Shown here: one piece after another, positions 16,153-24,183 of the stretch
Layout of the letters: each line of letters begins with the position of its first letter
How positions within the stretch are numbered: position 1 is the first letter of the stretch
Origin: CAYSDH01 sp964429805
GTDB lineage: Bacteria > Bacteroidota > Bacteroidia > Flavobacteriales_D > JABDKJ01
Direction: 5' to 3'
Assembly: GCA_964429805.1 (NCBI GenBank)
Contig: CAYSDH010000049.1
Location: forward strand, 1 to 25,242
DNA length: 25,242 nt
The notes under the pieces: model-generated
What the model was told of the DNA's origin: nothing
The model's database searches: none
Seen by the model: the letters and a program-made list of their open reading frames with translations, nothing else
Program-made: the position numbers and the translations under genes

Positions 16153-19100
16153 ATGAAGAAAATCGCACTCTTTTTGTGCTGTTTGACAGCCTCTTTTTTT
16201 CTCCAAAGTCAAGGATTGGAGCAAGTATTTGTTGAAACGTATTATGTCTCAGACTCCAATGATGCCGGTGACTCTGATGGCGGAAGCCTCTTAGAATCAG
16301 GCTCGACTACGTATCGAGTATACGTTGATATGGCTCCAGGTTTTGAGCTTGAAACTGTATTTGGTAGTAGTGATCACGATGCGTTCATTTCCACTACAAC
16401 AGAGTTTTATAATAACGCGGACCGTGGTCAGCAAATCGGTAGCGAAATTGACGCAGGACGGTTAGATGAAAACACGGTAGCGCTTGATTCATGGGTGAGC
16501 CTTGGTGGTGCAAGTGATGAGCACTGGGGCATACCTAAAAGTCTCGATGTAGATGGCTCTATCGTAGGTGGCGTTAATAATGATGGAGGAAGTGAAGGTG
16601 TTGCAGGCGGATTGCTTGTCAACGCTGCGACTGCCGCAGGCATTCCATTAACCACCCAAGATGGTCTCTTGTCAATGACACCTCCAGACGTGGCCACCTT
16701 AGGACTAGACCTCAGTATGTTTGATGATGAGAACAGCCCTAACATGTTCTTCACCAATGATGGTGCATGGGCTGTGCTTGGAGGTACACCTGGTGTCACT
16801 GCCGATAACATTGTGTGTATCGCACAGATTACTACTACGGGTGACTTGGCCTTTGAGCTTAACATTCGTATTTCCAACATGGCTGGAACTATAGAGCAGT
16901 ATGTAGCCAATAACCCAATTATAACGCAAGATGGAATTCAAGAATTAGTGGCTCCGGGCTTGACTTACCCGAGCACTTCTGTAGCTCCAGACCCAAGACT
17001 GGTTATGGCTGATCCGTCTACAGGAGATGTTGTCATCAGTAACTTAGGAGATGGGACGATGGATATCTCATCGTATGTGCTCTGTAATTTCCCTGCATAT
17101 CAGGTGTTGAGCGGAGTGACGCCAACGAGTGGCGACTATAACCTAGATCCAGGAGAAAGTGTGACAGTAAATTGGCCAGCTTTAAGCGGGGCGGATGGAG
17201 AACTTGGTCTTTACACCATGAGTTCATTTACTAACCCAGATGCCATGAGAGATTACTTTCAGTGGGGTACTGCAGCGCACATGAGAGAGTCAGTAGCTGT
17301 TGCTGCTGGTATCTGGACTGCGGGAGAATTTCAAAGTGACGCGCCACCATATTCATTTACTGGGGCGACAGGTCAATATGGTCTTCCCTTTTGGACTGGC
17401 ACATCTTCTGTACCGGGTTGTACAGATCCAGAAGCGTGCAACTTTGACTCTGAAGCCACAGAAGATGATGGCTCTTGTCTAGTTCCAAACATAGAATGTG
17501 AAGAGTGCTCTGATGGAGCAGTAGTTCAAATAGATTTGGACATGAACGGTATTGGAGACTGTGACGAAGTATTCGGATGTACTGATCCAGATGCCTGTAA
17601 TTTTGACCCTGAAGTAAACGTAGATGATGGCTCGTGTGTAGTCGTCAGTTCGTCTCAGATTAGTTCTGATGACCCACTAGAAATCTGTGCAGGAGATGGC
17701 ATCGCTGACCCAATTGCGGTCACATTGATAGCTGGAGATGGACCAGTATCTACTTATGTCGTTACTGACGAAAACGTCAATATTTTGGCTATTCAAGATG
17801 GTTCTGATTTTGACCTCGAAGGTGCAGGAGTAGGAACATGCCTTATCTGGCACATTACCTATGACGATACAAACCTTACTGGACTTACAGTGGGCAACAA
17901 CTATCCCGATGTGAGTGTTTGTTATGCGCAATCAAATTCCATTTCTGTTGTACGTAACGGAGGAGGATGTACAGACGTAAACGCGACTAATTATAATGCT
18001 GAAGCCTGTTTTGATGATGGCTCTTGTATAACAGGAGACATTCCTGGATGTACAGATCCTGCGGCTTGTAATTTTAACGAAGTGGCTACTACAGATGACG
18101 GTTCATGCGTAGTGCTTATCTCATCAACCATTACTACTGGCGATGTATTGGAGATTTGTGTAGGTGATGGAATGGATGATATTATCGAAGTAGAAGTGTC
18201 AGGTGGGCAAGGTCCAGACGAGACTTTTGTCATTACTGACCTAGACGGAATAATATTGGACATTGCCGCTGGCCCTTCCTTTAACCTCGAAGGGGTAGCT
18301 GAGGGAACTTGCCTCATATGGCACATGAACTTCGATGCGACTGACATTTCAGGAGCAGATGTTGGTTCAAGTGCTACCATGATATCTGGTTGTTTCACAT
18401 TTTCAAATTCACTGGAGGTTATTCGTTCAACTGGAGGTTGTACAGATGTGACAGCGACTAATTATTCGGAGTCAGCATGTTTTGATGATGGATCATGTGT
18501 CTTTGATATTATCTTAGGATGTACCAATCCGGAAGCCTGTAACTATAATGCGGAAGCAACAGAAGATGATGGGTCATGTATCCTTGTCTCTGCTGCAACT
18601 ATTTCTACTGATGATGCGACAGACATTTGTGCCGGTGACGGAATTCCAGATCCAATTAATGTGACAGTCACTGGGGGAGATAGCCCTGATGCTGTGTTTG
18701 TCATTACAGATGCTTCGCTTGAGATTCTTGCACTTGAAGCAGGGCCTGTGATTGACCTAGAAGGTGCTGGAGCGGGCACATGCCTAATATGGTATCTAAG
18801 CTATGACGCTACAGACATAACGGGTGCTGAAATTGGAATGAATGCAGCTGACCTAAGTGGGTGCTTCATCTTGTCAAACGAGATTACTGTAGTGAGAGCA
18901 GGTGGAGGTTGTACAGATGAGACAGCTAATAACTTCGACCCTGAAGCCTGTTTTGATGACGGCACATGTGAATTTGAGCCAGTTGATGGATGTACAGATG
19001 AGGCTGCCTGTAATTACAATCCAGCAGCCACTGTTGATGACGGTTCTTGTGTCATTCTTGTAGCGGGTACAATCACCACAAAGAGCCCAACTGAAATCTG

Positions 19101-22100
19101 CTCAGGAGATGGTCTTGATGATGTGGTTAATGTCGACCTAGTCGGAGGGCAAGGGCCTAACTCTATTTATGTGGTAACAGACACAGATCTTAATGTGATT
19201 AACGCAACAGCAAGCTCAACACTCAGTGTTGATGATACTGGAGTGGATACATGCTTAGTATGGCACATGTGGTATGATACAAATCTATTGACGGGCGCCA
19301 ACCTAGGAGCCAATGTCGCAGATGACTTCGTAGGCTGTTACATTCTTTCAAACGCTATCACAATTATCAAACAAACTGGCGGTTGTACAGACCCAACTGC
19401 TGCAAACTTTGATGAAGACGCCTGTTTTGATGATGGCTCTTGCGAGTTCAGTGAAGGGTGTACAGACCTCAACGCATGTAATTATGATGAGGAAGCGACC
19501 ATAGATGATGGCTCATGTATCGTAGTTGAAGCTTCAGTGATTTCGACTACCAGTCCGACTGAAGTGTGCACGGGTGACGGCATTGATGATCCAGTTTCTG
19601 TGAGCAGTGATGGTGGTCAAGGACCAGCTCAGATATTTGTAATCACAAATGAAGCTCTTGACATTTTAGACTTGTCGACTATTCCTGAGTTTGACTTTGA
19701 GGCAGCAGGAATTGGAGAGTGCGTGATTTGGGAACTTCATTTTGACCCAAATGATGTAACAGGAACTGACATTGGAGCTAATGCAGCTGACTTAAGCGGT
19801 TGCTTTGCGCTGTCTAACGGAATTACCATAGTTAGGAGTGGAGGCGGATGTACCGACCCAGAAGCAGATAATTATAACGAAGCGGCTTGTTTTGATGACG
19901 AGTCATGCGAGTATACTATCATCCCTGGTTGTATGGACGAGACTGCTTGTAACTATAATCCAGAAGCGAATGAAGATGATGGCTCATGTGTGTTCATCTC
20001 TCCATCAACAATTGCCACTGACGATCCAACAGTGATTTGTGCAGGAGATGGCATAGCTGATCCAATTAACGTCACAGTAACTGGAGGCTCTGCGCCAAAC
20101 ATGGCCTTTGTCATAACAGATGCAGACTTAAACATTTTAGCTATTGAAGATGGACCAACTTTTGACCTCGAAGGTGCAGGAGAAGGCCTTTGTCTTATCT
20201 GGCACTTAAACTTTGATGCCGCTAATATTTCTGGAGCCGATGTCGGAGCAAATGCCGCAGACCTTGCCGGATGCTTCATCTTGTCTAACGAGATTGCCGT
20301 GACAAGAAATGGAGGAGGGTGTACTGATCCAACAGCAGAAAATTATGATGAAGACGCCTGCTTTGATGATGAGTCATGTGTCTATGAGCCTATACCAGGT
20401 TGTACAAACCCAGACGCCTGTAACTATGACGAAACCGCTACCGAAGACGATGGCTCATGTGTGTTGGTTACAGCCGCTATGATTTCTACAGATGACATGA
20501 CTGAAATTTGTTCTGGTGATGGAATAGCTGACCCTATAATGGTCGCTGTAGATGGAGGTCAAGGACCAAACTCAGCATTCGTCATTACTGATGAGTCACT
20601 TAACATTTTGGCCATTGAAGAAGGCCCATCTATTGACTTAGAAGGAGCAGGAGTGGGTGTATGTCTCATCTGGCACCTAAACTTTGATGCAGGCGACATC
20701 ACTGGTGCTGAAGTTGGAGCCAACGCTGCTGACCTTGACGGATGCTTCGCTTTATCAAATAATATTGCCGTGACAAGAAACGGAGGAGGATGTACAGATG
20801 AGTTAGCAGAGAATTATGATTCAGATGCCTGTTTTGACGATGACTCTTGCTTCTTTGTTGAAGGGTGTACAGATGTTATCGCATGTAACTATGATGAGTT
20901 TGCTGTCTTTGATGATGGTAGCTGTGTCATCATCGTTGCGTCATCTATTGGTACCGAGAGTGAAGTAGAGATTTGTGCCGGAGACGGTATTGCTGATCCT
21001 ATCATGGTTCAAGTAACTGGAGGGTCATCTCCTAATATGGCTTTCGTGGTTACAGATTCAGACCTTAATATACTCGCCATCCAAGACAGTCCTGATTTTG
21101 ACTTAGAAGGAGCTGGAGTTGGCACATGCTTAATTTGGCATTTATCATTTGATGCAGATGACATTTCTGGTGCTGAGGTAGGAGCCAATGCGGCCGACCT
21201 TGATGGCTGCTACGCGCTGTCAAATGCGATTACTGTTGTAAGAAATGGAGGAGGATGTACAGACACTGGAGCCGTTAATTATGACGAGGCCGCTTGTTTT
21301 GATGACGGTTCATGTCAGTTTGATCCAATTCCAGGATGTACTGATGAGGCTGCGTGTAACTATAACGCAGAAGCCACAGAAGATGATGGTTCATGCGTTT
21401 TTGTTGAGCCTGCTGTAATCTCTACAGATGACGTGACAGAAATCTGTGCCGGAGATGGCCTTGCAGATCCTATCGTGGTATTTGTAAATGATGGGTCAGG
21501 TCCTGACGCATCATTCGTAATAACTGATGAGGCACTTACCATTCTTGATATCGTATCAGGACCAGTCTTTGACTTAGAAGGTGCTGGTGCAGGAACATGT
21601 TTGATCTGGCACATGAATTTTGATGCCGATGACCTAACTGGAGCAACAGTTGGAGCCAACGCTGGAGATCTTCAAGGCTGTTTCGCTCTGTCTAACAGTA
21701 TTGCTGTAGTGCGCTCTAGCGGTGGATGCACAGATCCTGAAGCAAGTAATTTTGATGCCGATGCCTGCTTTGATGACGGCTCATGTCAGTCTGACGAGAT
21801 TCCAGGTTGTACTGATGAGGCTGCGTGTAACTTTAACGCAGAAGCCACAGAAGATGATGGCTCATGTGTGATTGTAGAGTCAGCTGTAATTTCCACAGAT
21901 GACGTCACAGAAATCTGTGCTGGAGATGGCATTGCTGACCCTATCGCTGTGTCTGTAGCTGGCGGCTCTGGACCAGACGAGACATTCGTAATTACGGATG
22001 AGGCGCTCACCATACTTGATATCGTATCAGGACCAGTATTTGACTTAGAAGGTGCTGGCACAGGAACATGTTTGATTTGGCATTTAAATTTTGATGCCGA

Positions 22101-23730
22101 TGATATAACTGGAGCAACAGTTGGTGCAAATGCGGGAGACCTTCAAGGTTGTTTTGCTTTGTCTAACAGTATTATTGTAGTGCGCTCAGGTGGCGGATGT
22201 ACAGATCCTGAAGCAAGTAATTTTGATGCCGATGCCTGTTTTGATGATGGCTCATGTGTCACTGATGATGTTGAAGGATGTACAAACCCAATGGCATGTA
22301 ACTACAACGAAGATGCCGTCATTGATGATGGTACCTGCGCAGTGCCAGTGGCAGATTGCGAAGTCTGTGACGGAAGTGAAGTTGTAGCAATTGATATAAA
22401 TGACAATGGTATCCCGGATTGTGATGAGGAGATAGTCTCTGGATGTACGAATCCAGATGCATGTAATTACGATGAGCTCGCAAACCTTGACGATGGTTCA
22501 TGTGTAGTTGTCACTGCAGCCAGCATTTCGACCGCTGATGAGACGACTATTTGTGCAGGTGATGGAATGGACGATCCAATTACTGTGAGTGTAGAAGGTG
22601 GGTCAGGTCCAAATTCAGCATTTGTAATTACTGATGCAGGCCTAAACATCTTAGCCATCGAAGAAGGGCCAACTTTTGACCTCGAAGGAGCAGGTGAGGG
22701 TGTATGCTTAATCTGGTACTTGACTTTCGATGCTGATGACATCACTGGAGCTGAGGTTGGAGCAAATGCAGGAAACCTCGGTGGGTGCTATGTGCTGTCA
22801 AACGAGATTACGGTGACCCGTAACACTGGAGGTTGTACAGATCCTGAGTTTGCCAACTATGACCCAGAAGCCTGTTTTGATGATGGGTCTTGTGCAGACG
22901 TCACGTGCTTTGATGATATTCTTGAGAGTACAGTACAAGGCTGGCAGTGGACCAGTATTGTGTACACAGAGACATCGTCATTTGTTGCTAACCCAGTAGC
23001 CTCAAACAGTGTAGTGCCTATTTCAGGGCAGAATACTGGACAAGTGTCGCCTGGAGCATACATTCAAGGTAGATTCTTTGTAGGGCTCAATGGACATTTC
23101 CATGGAGACTTCGCAGGACCTGGATACGAGTTAAATACGGATTGGGGAGATTGGGGTGCTTATGTATCGCTGTTGTCTGCTCAAGAATTAAATTCTACGC
23201 TCGGACTCTCTGGAGTTGGTGAAGAAGCAGTTCAAGGATTCAGATGGGTTGGTTTCATTGATTCAAACGATGATGGAGTCTATGAGTCAGGAGTTGATAC
23301 ATTCCTTGGTGAGTTAAACTTGCTAGAAGGTATTCAGACTCCTGCTGGAGAGTCTGGTCGACTTTACGTTGCTTTTGCCGACCGTCCTCAGCAATTTGCT
23401 GATAACCTCGGTATTGTGACGCTATCACATTGTGTAGAGTCAGAGGAAGTGCAGATTGCTAATTCTGGTTCATTTGACAAGAACTCGACTCTTTCAACTG
23501 GAATTTTTGATGTCTATCCTAATCCTACCACGGGTCAATTCTCTGTGGTGTCGGAGTCTGACATTAGAGAAATCAGAATTCTAGATGCTTTGGGTCGCAC
23601 GATCAGTGTCGATATTGACCGCTCACTGAAGTCTGCCTCACTAGATATCAGTCACTTAGAGGCTGGCGTGTACTTCGTTCAGATTAATGCTGGAGGTTTA
23701 ACACAAACTAAACAGGTGATTTTAAACTAA
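16153..23730 (+). CDS. Giant T9SS-exported cysteine-repeat surface protein (2525 aa)
   Basis: Third paralogue, uninterrupted over 7.5 kb. Order: signal peptide (1-19, ending FFLQSQG); N-module (~22-275); a lamin-tail-like segment (~280-415, ISNLGDGTMDISSYVLCNF, GELGLYTMSSF); a short Cys unit (422-474); ten 157-residue repeats (475-2041); a second short Cys unit (2042-2096); an eleventh repeat (2097-2253); a unique domain (~2255-2440, VQGWQWTSIVY, LNTDWGDWGAYVSLL); and a T9SS type A sorting domain (~2447-2525, VYPNPTTGQFSV, LEAGVYFVQI). Each long repeat has two cysteine motifs around a ~100-residue domain with EICAGDG, GTCLIWH and GCFALSN. The repeats are very acidic and nearly lysine-free, so a rigid, disulfide-linked, calcium-binding extracellular fibre is likely (inference). 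It ends before a strong terminator. Confidence 0.88.
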   Translation: MKKIALFLCCLTASFFLQSQGLEQVFVETYYVSDSNDAGDSDGGSLLESGSTTYRVYVDMAPGFELETVFGSSDHDAFISTTTEFYNNADRGQQIGSEIDAGRLDENTVALDSWVSLGGASDEHWGIPKSLDVDGSIVGGVNNDGGSEGVAGGLLVNAATAAGIPLTTQDGLLSMTPPDVATLGLDLSMFDDENSPNMFFTNDGAWAVLGGTPGVTADNIVCIAQITTTGDLAFELNIRISNMAGTIEQYVANNPIITQDGIQELVAPGLTYPSTSVAPDPRLVMADPSTGDVVISNLGDGTMDISSYVLCNFPAYQVLSGVTPTSGDYNLDPGESVTVNWPALSGADGELGLYTMSSFTNPDAMRDYFQWGTAAHMRESVAVAAGIWTAGEFQSDAPPYSFTGATGQYGLPFWTGTSSVPGCTDPEACNFDSEATEDDGSCLVPNIECEECSDGAVVQIDLDMNGIGDCDEVFGCTDPDACNFDPEVNVDDGSCVVVSSSQISSDDPLEICAGDGIADPIAVTLIAGDGPVSTYVVTDENVNILAIQDGSDFDLEGAGVGTCLIWHITYDDTNLTGLTVGNNYPDVSVCYAQSNSISVVRNGGGCTDVNATNYNAEACFDDGSCITGDIPGCTDPAACNFNEVATTDDGSCVVLISSTITTGDVLEICVGDGMDDIIEVEVSGGQGPDETFVITDLDGIILDIAAGPSFNLEGVAEGTCLIWHMNFDATDISGADVGSSATMISGCFTFSNSLEVIRSTGGCTDVTATNYSESACFDDGSCVFDIILGCTNPEACNYNAEATEDDGSCILVSAATISTDDATDICAGDGIPDPINVTVTGGDSPDAVFVITDASLEILALEAGPVIDLEGAGAGTCLIWYLSYDATDITGAEIGMNAADLSGCFILSNEITVVRAGGGCTDETANNFDPEACFDDGTCEFEPVDGCTDEAACNYNPAATVDDGSCVILVAGTITTKSPTEICSGDGLDDVVNVDLVGGQGPNSIYVVTDTDLNVINATASSTLSVDDTGVDTCLVWHMWYDTNLLTGANLGANVADDFVGCYILSNAITIIKQTGGCTDPTAANFDEDACFDDGSCEFSEGCTDLNACNYDEEATIDDGSCIVVEASVISTTSPTEVCTGDGIDDPVSVSSDGGQGPAQIFVITNEALDILDLSTIPEFDFEAAGIGECVIWELHFDPNDVTGTDIGANAADLSGCFALSNGITIVRSGGGCTDPEADNYNEAACFDDESCEYTIIPGCMDETACNYNPEANEDDGSCVFISPSTIATDDPTVICAGDGIADPINVTVTGGSAPNMAFVITDADLNILAIEDGPTFDLEGAGEGLCLIWHLNFDAANISGADVGANAADLAGCFILSNEIAVTRNGGGCTDPTAENYDEDACFDDESCVYEPIPGCTNPDACNYDETATEDDGSCVLVTAAMISTDDMTEICSGDGIADPIMVAVDGGQGPNSAFVITDESLNILAIEEGPSIDLEGAGVGVCLIWHLNFDAGDITGAEVGANAADLDGCFALSNNIAVTRNGGGCTDELAENYDSDACFDDDSCFFVEGCTDVIACNYDEFAVFDDGSCVIIVASSIGTESEVEICAGDGIADPIMVQVTGGSSPNMAFVVTDSDLNILAIQDSPDFDLEGAGVGTCLIWHLSFDADDISGAEVGANAADLDGCYALSNAITVVRNGGGCTDTGAVNYDEAACFDDGSCQFDPIPGCTDEAACNYNAEATEDDGSCVFVEPAVISTDDVTEICAGDGLADPIVVFVNDGSGPDASFVITDEALTILDIVSGPVFDLEGAGAGTCLIWHMNFDADDLTGATVGANAGDLQGCFALSNSIAVVRSSGGCTDPEASNFDADACFDDGSCQSDEIPGCTDEAACNFNAEATEDDGSCVIVESAVISTDDVTEICAGDGIADPIAVSVAGGSGPDETFVITDEALTILDIVSGPVFDLEGAGTGTCLIWHLNFDADDITGATVGANAGDLQGCFALSNSIIVVRSGGGCTDPEASNFDADACFDDGSCVTDDVEGCTNPMACNYNEDAVIDDGTCAVPVADCEVCDGSEVVAIDINDNGIPDCDEEIVSGCTNPDACNYDELANLDDGSCVVVTAASISTADETTICAGDGMDDPITVSVEGGSGPNSAFVITDAGLNILAIEEGPTFDLEGAGEGVCLIWYLTFDADDITGAEVGANAGNLGGCYVLSNEITVTRNTGGCTDPEFANYDPEACFDDGSCADVTCFDDILESTVQGWQWTSIVYTETSSFVANPVASNSVVPISGQNTGQVSPGAYIQGRFFVGLNGHFHGDFAGPGYELNTDWGDWGAYVSLLSAQELNSTLGLSGVGEEAVQGFRWVGFIDSNDDGVYESGVDTFLGELNLLEGIQTPAGESGRLYVAFADRPQQFADNLGIVTLSHCVESEEVQIANSGSFDKNSTLSTGIFDVYPNPTTGQFSVVSESDIREIRILDALGRTISVDIDRSLKSASLDISHLEAGVYFVQINAGGLTQTKQVILN
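17416..17574 (+). repeat. Short cysteine unit S1 of the giant protein
   Basis: A 53-residue unit that starts with the same GCTDPEACNFD motif as the long repeats but then runs into C-x2-C and a calcium-loop-like segment, DLDMNGIGDCDE, resembling thrombospondin type 3 loops. It introduces the long repeat array. A second copy is at 22276. Confidence 0.8.
17575..22275 (+). repeat. Ten tandem 471-bp (157-aa) coding repeats
   Basis: Unit starts, read at the first glycine codon of each GCTD/GCTN/GCMD motif, are 17575, 18046, 18517, 18988, 19456, 19927, 20398, 20863, 21334 and 21805. Spacings are 471 bp except 468 and 465 once each, the shorter ones due mainly to linkers two residues shorter. Within every unit the second cysteine motif starts 130 residues after the first (131 in unit 4). 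The units diverge in sequence but not in length. Units 9 and 10 are the closest pair. Confidence 0.93.
22276..22440 (+). repeat. Short cysteine unit S2 of the giant protein
   Basis: A 55-residue unit homologous to S1, with GCTNPMACNYN, the C-x2-C segment ADCEVCDGSEV and the loop DINDNGIPDCDEE. It splits the long repeat array, leaving a single long repeat after it. Confidence 0.8.
22441..22911 (+). repeat. Eleventh 157-aa repeat, isolated after short unit S2
   Basis: A complete long unit with both cysteine motifs (second motif at 22831), the EGVCLIWY and GGCYVLSN segments, and the same 130-residue internal offset as the main array. It is followed directly by the unique C-terminal domain. Confidence 0.9.
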
Positions 23731-23759
23731 AAAATAGGAGTCAATCTCCTTGCCATATT

Positions 23760-23789
23760 AAAAGCCGCGCCTATTGGCGCGGCTTTTTT
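23760..23789 (+). terminator. Strong intrinsic terminator after the giant gene
   Basis: AAAAGCCGCGCC and GGCGCGGCTTTT form a 12-bp perfect stem with a TATT loop, followed by further Ts. A smaller hairpin, AGGAG/CTCCT at 23736-23750, precedes it. It ends the transcript of the N-module operon and separates the giant gene from the fourth paralogue. Confidence 0.92.
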
Positions 23790-24183
23790 GTTTTATTAAA
23801 TTTGGGAGTCGGATAAACTGGTAAATAACTTTATCGGGATAGCGCGGATGTTCCCCTATAGTTGATTGGGCTGATTTATAGCTCTTTTCTGGGAGAATAA
23901 GGATTTCAGGTAAACAACCGAAACTTCTTTGATTCGAACCACAACGACTATTCTCCAGAACTTATGAGTGTGTTGGCGCACCCTTTAGGGTCGGGGCAAG
24001 CGGGCGGAAAAGTTTAGATTCACTGCGTAGATAAGGTTTTGGGGAATAAACACGCTAACTCGATAACTTTATTTGATTTCCCAACCTTCTAGTGAAAACG
24101 GCTTATTGTACTAGTGAGTGTTAATAATTATTGACCTTGTAGTACATTTGACTATATTTAGCGTCTAATTAAACTTATAACAG
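23790..24183. other. 394-bp intergenic region with no gene and an unexplained inverted repeat
   Basis: No credible coding sequence was found. An imperfect inverted repeat, TCTGGGAGAATA (23888-23899) and TATTCTCCAGA (23949-23959), encloses 49 bp. It is followed by a GC-richer patch at about 23973-24015 containing ACCC-TTTA-GGGT. The last 60 bp are AT-rich and contain the predicted -7 element of the next gene. Confidence 0.6.
24143..24150 (+). promoter_or_regulatory. Predicted -7 element for the fourth N-module gene
   Basis: TACATTTG matches the Bacteroidota -7 consensus TAnnTTTG exactly and lies 33 bp before the ATG at 24184. I do not see a TTG at the usual ~19-bp spacing upstream, so the -33 element is absent or degenerate. 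Confidence 0.4.

Noticed and set aside
17575..22911. Regular direct repeats considered as CRISPR or satellite DNA
   Set aside because: The period is 471 bp, the reading frame is continuous, and differences between units preserve the protein sequence, so these are coding repeats.
23928..23942. GATTCGAACCAC resembling a tRNA T-arm on the minus strand
   Set aside because: The flanking bases do not form the T-stem, and no anticodon arm or acceptor stem can be drawn around it.
23964..24017. 17-codon frame beginning ATGAGTGTGTTGG in the intergenic region
   Set aside because: Very short, no start context, no relatives recognised; more likely part of a non-coding patch.
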